Assembly (NCBI RefSeq): GCF_902499125.1
Contig: NZ_CABVPX010000013.1
Coordinates: 124,001-188,000, forward strand
Origin: Burkholderia arboris
Lineage (GTDB): Bacteria; Pseudomonadota; Gammaproteobacteria; Burkholderiales; Burkholderiaceae
Direction of reading: 5' to 3'
DNA length: 64,000 nt
Shown here: piece after piece, positions 28,060-40,441 of the stretch
How the letters are laid out: each line of letters opens with the position of its first letter
Position numbering within the stretch: position 1 is the stretch's first letter
The notes under the pieces: generated by a model
Database searches by the model: none
What the model was told of the DNA's origin: nothing
What the model saw: only the letters and a program-made list of their open reading frames with translations
Position numbers and translations under genes: made by a program

Positions 28060-28527
28060 TCAGGGCGCCGCGTCGGCCGTCTTGACCGTGCACATCAGCT
28101 CGGCTTCCGCCGCCACCTTGCCGTCCACTTCCGCCACCGCCTTGAACTTCCAGATGCCGCGGATGTAGCGTTCGAACGTCACGTTCAGAATCAGTTGGTC
28201 GCCCGGTTCGACCACGCGCTTGAAGCGCGCGCCGTCGATGCCGACGAAGTAGTACAGCGTGTTCTCCGGATCCTTCGGCTGCTCTTCCGCGAAGGTCAGC
28301 AGTGCGGCCGCCTGCGCGAGCGCCTCGAGGATCAGCACGCCCGGCATCACCGGCCGCTTCGGGAAATGCCCCTGGAAGAACGGCTCGTTGATCGACACGT
28401 TCTTCAGCGCTTTGATTCCTTTGTGCGGCTCGAGTTCGAGCACGCGATCGACGAGCAGAATCGGGTAGCGATGCGGCAGCAGCGTGAGGATCTTGTGGAT
28501 GTCGAGATTGATTTTTTCAGTGCTCAT
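28060..28527 (-). CDS. fabZ: 3-hydroxyacyl-ACP dehydratase
   Basis: 155 residues, hot-dog fold. Dehydrates 3-hydroxyacyl-ACP in fatty acid elongation and so competes with LpxA/LpxD for the same acyl chains. Catalytic His in [19 protein letters not shown] and Glu of the same helix; [14 protein letters not shown] near the N terminus. ATG 28527 ([12 protein letters not shown]) is the family start. Flanked by lpxD and lpxA. Confidence 0.97.
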
Positions 28528-28656
28528 GATGGTTCGTCTCACGCAGGGGCTGCGCGGTGGTGATGCAAAGGCTGAAGCGGGCCGCCGCGCGGCCCAGTCT
28601 GGCAAACCGGGCCGGTTGCGCTGGCCGTGCCCGGTTCGTGGTCTCGCATGATGCGC

Positions 28657-29736
28657 TCAGGCGTCCGTGCCGCCCTGGGCGGCGAGCGCGGCTTCGAGCA
28701 CCTTGATGCGCTCGCGCAGCTTGTCGAGGTTGCGCACGAGCGCGGCGCTCTTGTTCCATTCGCCGTGGTCGACGGCCGGAAACGCGCTGGTATAGATGCC
28801 GGCCTTCGGCAGCGACTTCGATACGCCCGACTTCGCGGTGATGATGACATAGTCGCCGAGCGTCACGTGGCCGGCGATCCCGGCCGCGCCGCCGATCATG
28901 CAGTGGCGGCCGATCGTCGTGCTGCCCGCGATGCCAGCGCTGCCGGCGATCACCGTATAGGCGCCGATCCGGCAGTTGTGGCCGATCTGGACCTGGTTGT
29001 CGATCTTCACGCATTCCTCGATGACGGTATCCGCCATCGCGCCGCGATCGATCGTCGTGTTCGCGCCGATTTCGACGTCCGGGCCGATCGTCACGCCGCC
29101 GACCTGCGGGATCTTGACCCAGCTGCCGGTGCGCGCGTCGCCGTCGCCGACGAAATCCGGTGCAAAGCCGAAGCCGTCGGAGCCGATCACGGCGCCCGAA
29201 TGGACGATCGCGCGCGGGCCGATCTTGCAGCCGTGGTACACCGATGCGTTCGGATAGAAGTGCGAACCGGCGCCGATCGTCGTGCCGCGGCCGACGAAGA
29301 CGTTCGCGTCGAGCTGCACGCCGTCCTCGATCACCGCGCCGGCCTCGACCGTCACGTGCGGGCCGATCACCGCGCTCGCGGCGATCTTCGCGGCCGGATC
29401 GATCGTCGCGCTCGGATGCACGCCGGCGGCGCGCTGCGGCGTGGCCAGGTCGATGAACATCTGCGCGACGCGCGCGAAGTACGCGTACGGATTCGGCGTG
29501 ACGATGAAATTGCGGCCGCTAGCGGCCGCACCCAGCTTCTCCAGATCCTTCGGTGCGATCAGCACCGCGCCTGCCCGGGTCGTCTCGACCTGCGACAGGT
29601 ACTTCGGATTCGCGAGGAACGCGAGTTGCTGAGGGCCTGCCTGGTCGAGCGGTGCGAGCCCGCCCACCTTGCACTGTGCGTCGCCGGCGATCTCGCCGCC
29701 GAACCGCTTTACGAGTTCCTCAAGCGTCAATGCCAT
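28657..29736 (-). CDS. lpxD: UDP-3-O-(3-hydroxyacyl)glucosamine N-acyltransferase
   Basis: 359 residues. Third step of lipid A synthesis. N-terminal uridine-binding domain (residues ~1-100, [13 protein letters not shown]), then the hexapeptide left-handed helix from [20 protein letters not shown], with the catalytic His in [19 protein letters not shown], and a C-terminal helix ([20 protein letters not shown]). 16 bp after skp and 129 bp before fabZ in the direction of reading. Confidence 0.97.
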   Translation of the reverse strand: MALTLEELVKRFGGEIAGDAQCKVGGLAPLDQAGPQQLAFLANPKYLSQVETTRAGAVLIAPKDLEKLGAAASGRNFIVTPNPYAYFARVAQMFIDLATPQRAAGVHPSATIDPAAKIAASAVIGPHVTVEAGAVIEDGVQLDANVFVGRGTTIGAGSHFYPNASVYHGCKIGPRAIVHSGAVIGSDGFGFAPDFVGDGDARTGSWVKIPQVGGVTIGPDVEIGANTTIDRGAMADTVIEECVKIDNQVQIGHNCRIGAYTVIAGSAGIAGSTTIGRHCMIGGAAGIAGHVTLGDYVIITAKSGVSKSLPKAGIYTSAFPAVDHGEWNKSAALVRNLDKLRERIKVLEAALAAQGGTDA

Positions 29737-29752
29737 TCGTCGTCTGCTCCGT

Positions 29753-30280
29753 TCAGTTCGTCGAGCCGGACGCGAGCGCCTTGAGCACCTTGTCGGTGAT
29801 GTCGATGCGCGGGCTGACGTACACGGCTTCCTGCACGATCAGGTCGTAATTCTGCTGCTCGGCGATCTGCTTGATGACCTTGTTCGCCCGCTCCAGCACG
29901 GCCGCCAGTTCCTCGTTGCGACGCTGGTTCAGGTCTTCGCGGAACTCGCGCTGCTTGCGCTGGAAGTCGGTATCGAGCTGGGCGAGATCGCGCTGCTTCT
30001 GCGCACGATCGGCAGCCGACAGCGACGCGCCGTTCTTGTCCAGCGAATCGGACATCGACTTCAGGCGCGCGCCCAGGTCCTGCAGATCCTTGTCACGCTT
30101 CGCGAACTCGGCTTCGAGCTTCGTCTGCGCCGCCTTCGCGGGCACCGACTCGCGCAGGATCCGATCCGAATTGACCGCCGCAATGCGGGCGACGTCCTGT
30201 GCGTGCACCGTTGCCGCGCCCAGGGCCAGCGCAACGGTCAGCGCGCACATCACTCGTTTCGAAAACTTACCGGTTAGCAA
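29753..30280 (-). CDS. skp: OmpH/Skp family periplasmic chaperone
   Basis: 175 residues. Holds unfolded outer-membrane proteins on the way to BAM. A signal peptide occupies residues ~1-28 (cleavage after VHAQ region), then a beta/alpha body and the long helical 'tentacles' ([38 protein letters not shown]). The start is TTG 30280, supported by GAGAGGG 5 bp upstream; an ATG at 30250 would cut off the basic n-region of the signal peptide. Directly after bamA in the same transcript. Confidence 0.92.
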   Translation of the reverse strand: MLTGKFSKRVMCALTVALALGAATVHAQDVARIAAVNSDRILRESVPAKAAQTKLEAEFAKRDKDLQDLGARLKSMSDSLDKNGASLSAADRAQKQRDLAQLDTDFQRKQREFREDLNQRRNEELAAVLERANKVIKQIAEQQNYDLIVQEAVYVSPRIDITDKVLKALASGSTN

Positions 30281-30314
30281 AATTACCCTCTCGTTGCTGT
30301 TGTCATGCGTTCGG

Positions 30315-32624
30315 TCAGAACGCCGTCCCGATCTGGAACTGGAATTTCTGGTACTGGTCGCCTTCGTGCTTCTGCAGCGGGAAACCGAGGCTCAGCTTCA
30401 GCGGGCCGATCGGCGAGATCCACGCGAGACCCACACCGTAGCCGTAGCGCAGGCCGTTCGCGCCCGTACTCGTGCCGCCCGGTGCGTTGCCCCACACGTT
30501 ACCGCCGTCAAGGAACGTGAACACGCGCAGCGTGCGGTCGTAGCCGGTGCCCGGCAGCGGGAACGTCAGTTCGATGTTGCCGACGAGCATCTTCGAACCG
30601 CCGATCGGGTCGTTCGTCTTCGTGTCGCGCGGGCCCAGCGAGCTCGGCTCGTAGCCACGCACGGAGCCGATACCGCCCGCGTAGTAGTTCTTGAAGATCG
30701 GGTACGGGTTGCCGATACCGTTGCCGTAGCCACCCTGCAGGTTCATGCCCAGGATGAAGCCGCGCGAGAACGAATAGTAGTATTGCGCCTGCAGGTCGGC
30801 CTTGTAGTACTGGATCTTGCCGACCGGCACGCCGTACTCCATGTTCGCCTGCGTGAAGTAGCCGCGGCTCGGAATCAGCGCGCTGTCACGCGCGTCGCGC
30901 GACCAGGCCACCGTCAGCGGCACCGTGTTCGACACGCGGCCGAACTGGTTCACATAATCCTGGTAGCTCTGCGGCGTGTTCGAATCGACGTCGAGGCGGT
31001 TCTGCTCGAAGCCCGCGCCGAAGTAGACGGTGTCGACTTCCGAGAACGGAATACCGAACTTCAGGTTGCCGCCCGCGCTGATGATCCGGAAGCTCGAGCT
31101 CGTCGAATAGTACAGCGGCTGGTACGTACGGTAGTAGACGTCCGTGATCCGCTTGATGCCGTCGACCGTGAAGTACGGGTCGACCTGCGTGACGGTCAGC
31201 GTACGGTAGCTCTTCGCGGTGTTGACGTTCACCGACAGGCTGGTACCCGAACCGAACACGTTGTCCTGCGACACGCCGGCCGACAGCACGACCTTGTCCG
31301 TCGATGAGAAGCCCGCGCCCAGCGTGATGGCGCCGGTCGGCTTTTCGTCGACCTTCACGTTCACGTCGACCTGGTCGTTCGTGCCTTCGACCGGCACCGT
31401 CGTCACGTCGACGTTGGTGAAGTAGCCGAGACGGTTGACGCGATCTTTCGACAGCGCGAGGCGGTTCGAATCGAACCACGAGCTTTCGAGCTGGCGCATT
31501 TCGCGGCGCACCACCTCGTCGCGCGTGCGCGTGTTGCCGACGACGTTGATGCGGCGCACGTACACGCGGCGGCTCGGATCGACGACGAGGTTCAGGTTCA
31601 CCTTGTGGTTCGCCTGGTCGATGTCCGGCTGCGCGTTGACGGTCGCGAAGGCGTAGCCGTATTCACCGAGCTTGTCGACGATCGACTTGGTGGTCTGCTG
31701 GAGCTTTTCGGCCGAGAAGCGGTCGCCCGGCTTGATCTTGATCAGCTTGGTGAGTTCGGCCTCGCGATCGAGCAGGTTGCCCGACAGCTTGATGCCCGAC
31801 ACCGTGTACGGCTCGCCTTCGTGCAGCGTGACCGTCAGGTACATGTCCTTCTTGTCGGGCGAGATCGACACCTGGGTCGACTCGATGTTGAACTCGAGGT
31901 AGCCGCGGTTCAGGTAGTACGAGCGCACGGCCTCGAGGTCGCCGGTGAGCTTTTCCTTCGAGTACAGGTCGTTCTTCGTGTACCAGGAGAACCAGTTCGG
32001 CGTCGACAGCTGCATCTCGTCGCGCAGCTTACTCGTGCTGAACGCCTTGTTGCCGATGAAGTTGATCTGGCGGATCTTCGCGCTCGGGCCTTCGGCCACC
32101 GCGAACAGGATCGACACGCGGTTCGCATCGACCGGCGTGATCGTCGTCTTGACCTCGGCCGCATAGAAGCCGCGCGTCAGGTACTGGCGCTTGAGCTCCT
32201 GCTCCGCCTTGTCGACGAGCGCCTTGTCGTAGTAGCGGCCGTCGGCGAGGCCGACGGCGCGCAGCGCCTTCGTCAGGTTGTCCTTGTCGAATTCCTTCGT
32301 GCCGGTGAAGTCGATCGACGCGATGGCCGGACGCTCCTGCACCTGCACGATGACGACGTTGCCTTGCGTCGCGATGCGCACGTCGTTGAAAAAGCCCGTC
32401 GCGTACAACGCGCGGATTGCTTCGGATGCCTTGTCGTCCGTGAAGGTATCGCCCTGCTTGATCGGCAGATAGGCGAACACCGAACCCGCTTCGACGCGCT
32501 GCAGCCCCTCGATCTTGATGTCTTGCACCACGAACGGTGCCGCTGCATGCGCCGCGAGGCCGTGAGCGGCGAGCGCGGCCGCTGCAACTGTCTTAGGTAC
32601 AAAGCGATGAGGTTTGAACAACAT
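30315..32624 (-). CDS. bamA: Outer membrane protein assembly factor BamA
   Basis: 769 residues. Central subunit of the BAM complex that folds beta-barrels into the outer membrane. Signal peptide (residues ~1-28), five POTRA domains to about residue 425 (first begins FVVQDIKIEGLQRVEAGSVF), then a 16-strand barrel. The L6-loop signature is SVRGYEPSSLGPRD, and the chain ends with the aromatic KFQFQIGTAF signal. Between rseP and skp. Confidence 0.98.
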   Translation of the reverse strand: MLFKPHRFVPKTVAAAALAAHGLAAHAAAPFVVQDIKIEGLQRVEAGSVFAYLPIKQGDTFTDDKASEAIRALYATGFFNDVRIATQGNVVIVQVQERPAIASIDFTGTKEFDKDNLTKALRAVGLADGRYYDKALVDKAEQELKRQYLTRGFYAAEVKTTITPVDANRVSILFAVAEGPSAKIRQINFIGNKAFSTSKLRDEMQLSTPNWFSWYTKNDLYSKEKLTGDLEAVRSYYLNRGYLEFNIESTQVSISPDKKDMYLTVTLHEGEPYTVSGIKLSGNLLDREAELTKLIKIKPGDRFSAEKLQQTTKSIVDKLGEYGYAFATVNAQPDIDQANHKVNLNLVVDPSRRVYVRRINVVGNTRTRDEVVRREMRQLESSWFDSNRLALSKDRVNRLGYFTNVDVTTVPVEGTNDQVDVNVKVDEKPTGAITLGAGFSSTDKVVLSAGVSQDNVFGSGTSLSVNVNTAKSYRTLTVTQVDPYFTVDGIKRITDVYYRTYQPLYYSTSSSFRIISAGGNLKFGIPFSEVDTVYFGAGFEQNRLDVDSNTPQSYQDYVNQFGRVSNTVPLTVAWSRDARDSALIPSRGYFTQANMEYGVPVGKIQYYKADLQAQYYYSFSRGFILGMNLQGGYGNGIGNPYPIFKNYYAGGIGSVRGYEPSSLGPRDTKTNDPIGGSKMLVGNIELTFPLPGTGYDRTLRVFTFLDGGNVWGNAPGGTSTGANGLRYGYGVGLAWISPIGPLKLSLGFPLQKHEGDQYQKFQFQIGTAF

Positions 32625-32685
32625 GCATCCCCAATATTTAGCTGCATCAAATCGGGCGACTGCCGAGCAGCGGCCGCCTGACGCT

Positions 32686-34056
32686 TCAGAAATGGATTAA
32701 CCGAGCCAGATCGTTGAACAGCGCGATCGCCGACAATGCGACGATGCAGATCAACCCGGCTCTTTGCAGAATCAGCTGCCAGCGCTCCGAGACGGCTTTC
32801 CCGGTCGCGGCTTCAACCGCATAATATAACAGATGCCCCCCGTCCAAAACGGGAATCGGCAACAAGTTCAGGACGCCAAGGCTAATGCTGACAAGGGCGA
32901 GGAACGACAGGAACGCCGACGGACCGAGCCGCGCGCTCTTGCCTGCGTAGTCGGCGATCGTCACCGGGCCGGACAGGTTCTTCAGCGATGCGTTGCCGGT
33001 GATCATCCGCCCGAACATCTTCAGCGAATACACGGAAATGTCCCACGTGCGGTGCGCGCCGAGCCGCAGGCTCTCGATCGGCCCGTAGCGCACGTCGACG
33101 GACGGCGCGTGCATCGACAGCGCCGCGCCGATCCGGCCGACCTGCTGCCCCGATTCGTCGTCGCGCTGCGTCTGCGGCACGATCGACACCGTCTGTGTGG
33201 CGCCGTCGCGCTCGATCTGCAGGTCGAGCGCCTGGCCCGCGTGGTGCTTCACCGAATCGATGAAACGCGTTGCGCCGCCGATCGGCTTGCCGCCGAGCGC
33301 CACCAGCTTGTCGCCCGCCTTCAGCCCGGCCTGCTCCGCCGCGCTGCCCGGCTGCACGGATGCGACCGACAGCGTGCCGCCGCCGGTCTCGAAGCCCAGA
33401 TGGGCCATGAAATCGTCGTCGAGCTGGCTATCGGGAACGTTGCGGAGGTCGACGCGGAAATCGAACGTCGCGTTGCCGTCGCGCGCGCCGAGCACGATCT
33501 CGCGGTGGTCGAACGCGGCCGACAGCAGCTTCCAGCGCAAGTCCGACCACGACCGCACCGGCTCGGACTCGCCGCCCTGCGCGTTGCGGATCGACACGAC
33601 CGTCTCGCTGCCGTCGAAGCCCGCGCGGGCCGCCACCGTGCCGGCGGCCGGCGGCGCGACGATCGCGGCCGGCTCGGTCACGCCGGTAGCAAACACGATC
33701 GAGAACAGCGCGATTGCCAACAGGAAGTTCGCAATCGGCCCGGCCGCGACAATCGCGATCCGCTTGTAGACGGATTGCCGGTTGAACGCCTGCCCGAGCT
33801 CCTCGGGCTGGATGCCGGGGCCCGGATCGCGCTCGTCGAGCATCTTCACGTAGCCGCCGAGCGGCAGCACGGACAGCGTCCACTCGGTGCCGGTCCGGCG
33901 GCTGACCCAGCGCGCAATGGGCTGGCCGAAGCCGATCGAGAAACGCAGCACCTTCACGCCGCACCAGCGCGCGACGCGATAGTGTCCGTACTCATGCACG
34001 ACGACCAGTACCCCGATCGCCACCGCAAACGCGACCAGTTCGACCAGCACGTTCAT
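32686..34056 (-). CDS. rseP: Site-2 protease RseP
   Basis: 456 residues. Intramembrane zinc metalloprotease that cuts RseA to release sigma-E under envelope stress. Zinc motif HEYGH in the first helix (residues ~21-25), two PDZ domains in the periplasm (GSAAEQAGLKAGDKLVALGG in the second), and LDGGHLLYYAVEA near the C terminus. ATG 34056 (MNVLVELVAF) puts the motif at the usual depth. Adjacent to bamA, as in most proteobacteria. Confidence 0.96.
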   Translation of the reverse strand: MNVLVELVAFAVAIGVLVVVHEYGHYRVARWCGVKVLRFSIGFGQPIARWVSRRTGTEWTLSVLPLGGYVKMLDERDPGPGIQPEELGQAFNRQSVYKRIAIVAAGPIANFLLAIALFSIVFATGVTEPAAIVAPPAAGTVAARAGFDGSETVVSIRNAQGGESEPVRSWSDLRWKLLSAAFDHREIVLGARDGNATFDFRVDLRNVPDSQLDDDFMAHLGFETGGGTLSVASVQPGSAAEQAGLKAGDKLVALGGKPIGGATRFIDSVKHHAGQALDLQIERDGATQTVSIVPQTQRDDESGQQVGRIGAALSMHAPSVDVRYGPIESLRLGAHRTWDISVYSLKMFGRMITGNASLKNLSGPVTIADYAGKSARLGPSAFLSFLALVSISLGVLNLLPIPVLDGGHLLYYAVEAATGKAVSERWQLILQRAGLICIVALSAIALFNDLARLIHF

Positions 34057-34067
34057 GAGCACCCCAT

Positions 34068-35264
34068 TCAGACAGTACGCTCCACGCGTGGCGCAGGCGC
34101 TTTCGCAATGATCTCGGCGGCGAGGCGGCGTGCCTCGGCATCCGCCGCCAGGACATCGTCGAGCCCGTCGGGCGCGCGGTTCGGCAGTGCGTTGAGCACG
34201 GAGTCGACCGTCGCCGCGATCGCCATGAAGCCGATCCGGCGCTCGAGAAATGCTTCGACCGCAACTTCGTTCGCCGCGTTCAATGCGGCGCTCGCGATGC
34301 CGCCTTCCTCGAGTGCCTTCAGCGCGAGCGCGAGGCACGGGAAGCGCGCGTAGTCGGGCTTCTCGAATGACAGCTGCGCGATCTGCGCGAGGTCGAGCTG
34401 GTCGACGCCCGCGTCGACGCGCTCGGGGAATGCGAGCGCATGCGCGATCGGCGTGCGCATGTCGGGATTGCCGAGCTGCGCGAGCACCGAGCCGTCACGG
34501 TACGACACGAGCGAATGGATCACGCTCTGCGGATGGATCAGCACGTCGATGCGATCGCCCGGCAGCCCGAAGATCCAGTGCGCCTCGATCACCTCGAGGC
34601 CCTTGTTCATCATCGTCGCCGAATCGACCGAGATCTTGCGGCCCATCACCCAGTTCGGGTGCTTGCACGCTTCGTCCGGCGTCACGTCGACGAGCGTGGC
34701 CGGCTCGCGCGTGCGGAACGGACCGCCCGACGCAGTCAGGATGATCTTCGAGATCCCGCCGTGCTCGGCCGCGTCGCGCGGCATGCACTGGAAGATCGCG
34801 TTGTGTTCGCTGTCGACCGGCAGCAGGATCGCGCCGTGGTCGCGCACGGCGTCCATGAAGATCGCGCCCGACATCACGAGCGCTTCCTTGTTCGCGAGCA
34901 GGATCCGCTTGCCGGCGCGCGCAGCCGCGAGGCTCGGCGCCAGGCCGGCCGCGCCGACGATCGCCGCGACCACCGTATCGCAGCCATCGCTCGTCGACAC
35001 GTCGACGAGCGCCTGCGGGCCGTACAGCACGGCCGTCTTGCTGCCTGCCCCGCGCAGTTTCGCTTCGACGTGTGCGGCCGTCGCGGCATCGCCGACCACC
35101 GCCACTTCGGGCGCGAAGCGCAGACACTGCTCGACGAGCTTGTCGCCGTTGCGGTGCGCAGTCAGCGCGTAGACCGAGAAGCGCTCGGGATGGCGGGCGA
35201 CCACGTCGAGCGTGCTGTCTCCGATCGAGCCCGTGGAACCGAGCAATGTCAGACGTTTTTGCAT
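34068..35264 (-). CDS. dxr: 1-deoxy-D-xylulose 5-phosphate reductoisomerase
   Basis: 398 residues. NADPH-dependent second step of the MEP isoprenoid pathway, supplying IPP/DMAPP to UppS in the same transcript. N-terminal [20 protein letters not shown] binds NADPH; the metal and substrate region shows [13 protein letters not shown], the flap [20 protein letters not shown] and the conserved His/Ser/Asn set. 11 bp before rseP and 15 bp after cdsA. Confidence 0.98.
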   Translation of the reverse strand: MQKRLTLLGSTGSIGDSTLDVVARHPERFSVYALTAHRNGDKLVEQCLRFAPEVAVVGDAATAAHVEAKLRGAGSKTAVLYGPQALVDVSTSDGCDTVVAAIVGAAGLAPSLAAARAGKRILLANKEALVMSGAIFMDAVRDHGAILLPVDSEHNAIFQCMPRDAAEHGGISKIILTASGGPFRTREPATLVDVTPDEACKHPNWVMGRKISVDSATMMNKGLEVIEAHWIFGLPGDRIDVLIHPQSVIHSLVSYRDGSVLAQLGNPDMRTPIAHALAFPERVDAGVDQLDLAQIAQLSFEKPDYARFPCLALALKALEEGGIASAALNAANEVAVEAFLERRIGFMAIAATVDSVLNALPNRAPDGLDDVLAADAEARRLAAEIIAKAPAPRVERTV

Positions 35265-35279
35265 AACAGAATTAATGGT

Positions 35280-36101
35280 TTAACCAAGCAGCAGCATCGC
35301 GAGCGGCAGCACCGGCAGCAGCGCGTCGACACGGTCGAGCACGCCGCCGTGGCCGGGCAGCAGTCCGCTCGAATCCTTGACGCCCGCCTGCCGCTTCAGC
35401 AGCGACTCGAACAGGTCGCCGATCACGCTGTACGCAACCAGCAGCGTCAGCGCAGCCCACGCGCCGGACATCCCGTAGCGGGCGGCAAATGCAGAAAACA
35501 GGGTCGGCTCGAACGCATGCGCGGCCATCGCGGCACCGGCGACGACCATCACCGCCAGCCAGCCGCCGATCGCGCCTTCCCAGCTCTTGCCGGGGCTGAT
35601 CGTGATGGCCAGTTTACGCTTTCCGAAGGCCTTGCCCGCGAAGTATGCACCGATATCGGCCAGCCAGACGACCAGTAGCAGCGACAGCACGAACGGCACG
35701 CCCTGCGCACGCGCCGCGACGAGCGCATGCCAGCAGGCCGCGAACACGATCAGGCCGGCGGCGAGCAGGAACGGCCGCCAGACGCCGCCCGCGAGTTCGG
35801 GCTTGCGCCGCAGCGCGAACGGACCGACCAGCAGCCAGAACACGCCGGCCGCCATGAAAAGAGGGCGAGATCCGGCCGCATCGACGCCGAGCGGCGTGGT
35901 GGCCGCCAGCGCAAGCGCCGCGACGACCGCATAGACGACCGGGCCGGCGCCGCCGAGCTTCAGCAGGCGCGCCCACTCCCACGCGGCGAACACGAGCACG
36001 GCGCCGATCAGCGCGCCGAACGCCGTGAGCGGCGCGAACAGCGTCACCGGCAGCAGCACTGCCAGCATCACGATCGCCGTGATCACACGGGTTTTCAGCA
36101 T
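35280..36101 (-). CDS. cdsA: Phosphatidate cytidylyltransferase
   Basis: 273 residues, about eight hydrophobic segments. Makes CDP-diacylglycerol, the precursor of all membrane phospholipids. The C-terminal CdsA signature is complete: [20 protein letters not shown] followed by [14 protein letters not shown], with its metal-binding Asp residues. ATG 36101 ([13 protein letters not shown]) overlaps the uppS end by 7 bp, indicating coupling. Confidence 0.97.
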   Translation of the reverse strand: MLKTRVITAIVMLAVLLPVTLFAPLTAFGALIGAVLVFAAWEWARLLKLGGAGPVVYAVVAALALAATTPLGVDAAGSRPLFMAAGVFWLLVGPFALRRKPELAGGVWRPFLLAAGLIVFAACWHALVAARAQGVPFVLSLLLVVWLADIGAYFAGKAFGKRKLAITISPGKSWEGAIGGWLAVMVVAGAAMAAHAFEPTLFSAFAARYGMSGAWAALTLLVAYSVIGDLFESLLKRQAGVKDSSGLLPGHGGVLDRVDALLPVLPLAMLLLG

Positions 36102-36877
36102 GAAAGGGAGTCGGCGTTTTGCGATTGCGGTTCGAGCTGCGCACTCGTGCGCCCGAAACGGCGCTCGCGCTCGGTATACGACGCCATCGCGTCGGCCAGT
36201 GCCGCGCCGTCGAAGTCCGGCCAGTATTTGTCGGTGAAATAGAACTCGGCGTACGCGAGCTGCCACAGCAGAAAGTTGCTGACGCGCTGCTCGCCGCCCG
36301 TACGGATGAAGAGATCGGGCTCCGGCGCATAGGCCATCGCCAGGTGCGGCGCGAATGCGTCCTCGGTCACTTCGACCTCGCGACCTTCGCGCACGGCTTG
36401 CTCGACGAGCTTCTTCGTCGCCTGCAGGATGTCCCACCGGCCGCCGTAGTTGGCCGCGATGGTGAGCGTCAGGCGCGTATTGCGCGCCGTCTTGGTTTCG
36501 GCGCGGCGAATCAGTTCGCGGATGCGCGGCTCGAAACGGTCGAGATCGCCGACGACACGCAGGCGGATCCCGTTTGCATGCAGCTTGCCGACCTCGCGCT
36601 CGAGCGCAGTGATGAACAGCCGCATCAGGAACGACACTTCGTCGTTCGGCCGGCGCCAGTTTTCCGAACTGAACGCGAACAGCGTCAGGTATTCGACGCC
36701 GGCGCGCGCGCAACCTTCGACCACCGCCCGGACGGCATCGACGCCGCGGGTGTGCCCCGCGACGCGCGGCAAGCGGCGTTCGGTCGCCCAACGGCCGTTG
36801 CCGTCCATGATGATCGCGATGTGACGCGGCACGACGCCGACGTCAGGCACGCGAACGGTAGAGCTGGTATAGGTCAT
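36095..36877 (-). CDS. uppS: Undecaprenyl diphosphate synthase
   Basis: 260 residues. Cis-prenyltransferase that makes the C55 carrier lipid for peptidoglycan and O-antigen. [20 protein letters not shown] contains the catalytic Asp; [15 protein letters not shown] and [20 protein letters not shown] are the substrate-binding motifs. Overlaps cdsA by 7 bp. Confidence 0.98.
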   Translation of the reverse strand: MTYTSSTVRVPDVGVVPRHIAIIMDGNGRWATERRLPRVAGHTRGVDAVRAVVEGCARAGVEYLTLFAFSSENWRRPNDEVSFLMRLFITALEREVGKLHANGIRLRVVGDLDRFEPRIRELIRRAETKTARNTRLTLTIAANYGGRWDILQATKKLVEQAVREGREVEVTEDAFAPHLAMAYAPEPDLFIRTGGEQRVSNFLLWQLAYAEFYFTDKYWPDFDGAALADAMASYTERERRFGRTSAQLEPQSQNADSLSC

Positions 36878-36926
36878 GGCCGTTGAGACAGTAATGCGGG
36901 AAGAAGGCGGCGCGCGAGGACGGTCG

Positions 36927-37487
36927 TCAGACCGTCATGATCTCGGCTTCCTTGCTCTGCACGAGCTTGTCGATTTCGGCAACGTGCTTGTCGGTCAGCT
37001 TCTGCACGTCGTCGCTCGCACGGCGCTCGTCGTCTTCCGAGATTTCCTTGTCCTTCACGAGCTTCTTGAGCGCTTCGTTCGCGTCGCGGCGCAGGTTGCG
37101 GATCGCGACCTTGGCCGTTTCGCCTTCGCTCTTCACGACCTTGGTCAGCTCGCGGCGGCGCTCTTCCGTCAGCGCGGGCATCGGCACGCGGATCAGATCG
37201 CCGGACGTTGCCGGGTTCAGGCCGAGATCGGCTTCGCGAATGGCCTTCTCGACCTTTGCGACCATCGGCTTTTCCCACGGCTGCACACCGATCGTCCGTG
37301 CGTCGACGAGCGTCATGTTGGCAACCTGCGAGATCGGCACCATCGACCCGTAGTAGTCAACCTGCACGTGATCGAGCATGCCGGTGTGCGCACGGCCCGT
37401 ACGGATCTTTGCCAGATCGCTCTTGAATGCATCGATCGAGCGCTGCATCTTTTGCTCGACGCCCTTCTTGGTATCAGCGACACTCAT
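36927..37487 (-). CDS. frr: Ribosome recycling factor
   Basis: 186 residues. Splits post-termination ribosomes with EF-G. Three-helix bundle sequence with [20 protein letters not shown] at the first turn, and [20 protein letters not shown] in the third helix. 91 bp after pyrH and 49 bp before uppS, inside the canonical rpsB-tsf-pyrH-frr order. Confidence 0.98.
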   Translation of the reverse strand: MSVADTKKGVEQKMQRSIDAFKSDLAKIRTGRAHTGMLDHVQVDYYGSMVPISQVANMTLVDARTIGVQPWEKPMVAKVEKAIREADLGLNPATSGDLIRVPMPALTEERRRELTKVVKSEGETAKVAIRNLRRDANEALKKLVKDKEISEDDERRASDDVQKLTDKHVAEIDKLVQSKEAEIMTV

Positions 37488-37578
37488 TTCAACCTCCGAA
37501 CCTTCAAACCTTCAAAGAACGCGGGCCCCGCCCGGCGCAGGACATACGCCGCGGCCGACGACCCGCATCCGCGGGAGT

Positions 37579-38448
<870 letters not shown>

Positions 38449-39330
38449 TTACTGCTGTTTTGCTGCTGCGACTTGCGCGGCCACTTCGGCGGCGAAGTCG
38501 TCCTGGCGCTTCTCGATGCCTTCGCCGACGACGAACAGCGAGAACTTCTGCACGGCGGAATCCGCCGCCTTCAGCATCTGCTCGATCGTCTGCTTGTCGT
38601 TCTTCACGAACGTCTGGTTCAGCAGCGACACTTCCTTCAGGTACTTCTGGACGCTACCGTCGACCATCTTCGCGACGATTTCAGCCGGCTTGCCCGATTC
38701 CGCAGCCTTCTGCTCGGCCACGCGGCGTTCCGTCTCGATCAGTTCTGCCGGCACGTCGGCCGACGACAGCGCGACCGGCTTCATTGCCGCGATGTGCATC
38801 GCGACGTCCTTGCCGACCTGCTCTTCCGCGCCCGTGTACTCGACGATCACGCCGATACGCGCGCCGTGCAGGTACGTTGCGATCTTGTTCGCGGTTTCGA
38901 AACGGACGAAACGGCGGATCGAGACGTTCTCGCCGATCTTGCCGATCAGTGCCAGGCGCACTGCGTCGACCGTCGAGCCTTCGAGCGGCAGCGCCGACAG
39001 CGCAGCCACGTCGGCCGGGTTTTGCGTCGCGACGAGTTCTGCAACCGTCTTCGAGAATGCGAGGAAGTCGTCGTTCTTCGCGACGAAGTCGGTTTCGCAG
39101 TTCAGTTCGACCAGCGCGCCTGCATTGCCGCCGACGAACGATGCGACGACGCCTTCAGCCGTCACGCGCGATGCCGCCTTGCTCGCCTTGTTGCCGAGCT
39201 TGACGCGCAGCAGCTCTTCAGCCTTGGCCAGATCGCCGTCGGCTTCCGTCAGCGCCTTCTTGCACTCCATCATCGGTGCGTCGGTCTTTGCGCGCAGTTC
39301 TGCCACCATGCTTGCGGTAATTGCCGCCAT
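38449..39330 (-). CDS. tsf: Elongation factor Ts
   Basis: 293 residues. Nucleotide-exchange factor for EF-Tu. N-terminal UBA-like domain ([33 protein letters not shown]), then the [10 protein letters not shown] motif that contacts EF-Tu. Two adjacent ATGs (39333, 39330); the second gives the better spacing (7 bp) from AGGAG. Separated from rpsB by an intrinsic terminator. Confidence 0.97.
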   Translation of the reverse strand: MAAITASMVAELRAKTDAPMMECKKALTEADGDLAKAEELLRVKLGNKASKAASRVTAEGVVASFVGGNAGALVELNCETDFVAKNDDFLAFSKTVAELVATQNPADVAALSALPLEGSTVDAVRLALIGKIGENVSIRRFVRFETANKIATYLHGARIGVIVEYTGAEEQVGKDVAMHIAAMKPVALSSADVPAELIETERRVAEQKAAESGKPAEIVAKMVDGSVQKYLKEVSLLNQTFVKNDKQTIEQMLKAADSAVQKFSLFVVGEGIEKRQDDFAAEVAAQVAAAKQQ

Positions 39331-39443
39331 CATTCGCTCCTTGAGTCTGTATTCACAACGCCGCCCGCTTGGACGCGAACGGCCGAGATTCGTTTCCGGA
39401 CCCGCGCCGATTCGGCGCGATCAGGTCCGGCGCACAAGCTTAA

Positions 39444-39474
39444 AAAAAGGGGGCCTGTTGAGAGCCCCCTTTTT
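39444..39474 (-). terminator. Intrinsic terminator between rpsB and tsf
   Basis: On the - strand AAAAAGGGGGC (39474-39464), loop TCTCAACAG, GCCCCCTTTTT (39454-39444) then TTAAGC. Ends rpsB messages 19 bp after its stop; some read-through must feed tsf unless tsf has its own promoter. Confidence 0.9.
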
Positions 39475-39492
39475 GCGCCGGCTCGGGGCCAG

Positions 39493-40233
39493 TTACGCGT
39501 TTTCCTCGACGTACTCGTCGTCGCCGCGTGCGGCCTGGACCACTTCGTTGACCGCATTCGCACGGCCTTCGAGGATCGCGTCGGCCACGCCTTCGGCGTA
39601 CAGCGCGACTGCCTTGCTCGAGTCGTCGTTACCCGGGATCACGTAATCCACACCTTCCGGCGAGTGGTTCGTATCGACCACGGCGATGACCGGCACGCCC
39701 AGCTTGTTCGCTTCCGTGACGGCAATCTTGTGGTAGCCGACGTCGACGACGAAGATTGCGTCCGGAATGCCGCCCATGTCCTTCACGCCGCCGATCGACT
39801 TCTGCAGCTTGGCGATTTCGCGTTCGAACAGCAGCGCTTCCTTCTTGCTCATCTTCTCGAGCTCGCCTGCCTCGACTGCCGCTTCCATGTCCTTCAGGCG
39901 CTTGATCGATACCTTCAGCGTCTTGAAGTTGGTCATCATGCCGCCGAGCCAGCGTGCGTTGACGAACGGCATGCCTGCGCGCTGCGCTTCCTGGGCGATC
40001 GTGTCACGCGATTGACGCTTCGTGCCGACGAACAGGATCGTGCCGCGGTTCGCTGCCAGCTGGCGCACGTACTTCTGTGCGTCCGTGAACATCGGCAGCG
40101 TCTTTTCGAGGTTGATGATGTGAATCTTGTTGCGGTGACCGAAAATGAACGGAGCCATCTTCGGGTTCCAGAAGCGCGTCTGGTGACCGAAGTGGACACC
40201 TGCTTCCAGCATTTGGCGCATCGTAACTGCCAT
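39493..40233 (-). CDS. rpsB: 30S ribosomal protein S2
   Basis: 246 residues. Standard bacterial S2: [20 protein letters not shown] at the start, IIFG-like [20 protein letters not shown], and [20 protein letters not shown] in the body. ATG 40233 is preceded by GGAG about 9 bp upstream. First gene of the long - strand run; a predicted promoter lies ~210 bp upstream, giving a long leader where S2 autoregulation could act, as known in enterics. Confidence 0.98.
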
Positions 40234-40441
40234 GTAAATTCTCCACGAGGGTTGGGTCTTAAGCCGGCCGCCGTACCGCCGCGCGAACCCGCCCCGAAGG
40301 GCACCGATTCCACGCGGCCGGCACCCTGGTTGCGCCGGCTTGCGATTCGGCACGTGCAAAACGCCCGTGCCGTAAGCCTTTCATCGCCATGCCGCCCCAA
40401 GATGGGGCAAATTCGGCATTTGGATATCGACTTAGCCAAAG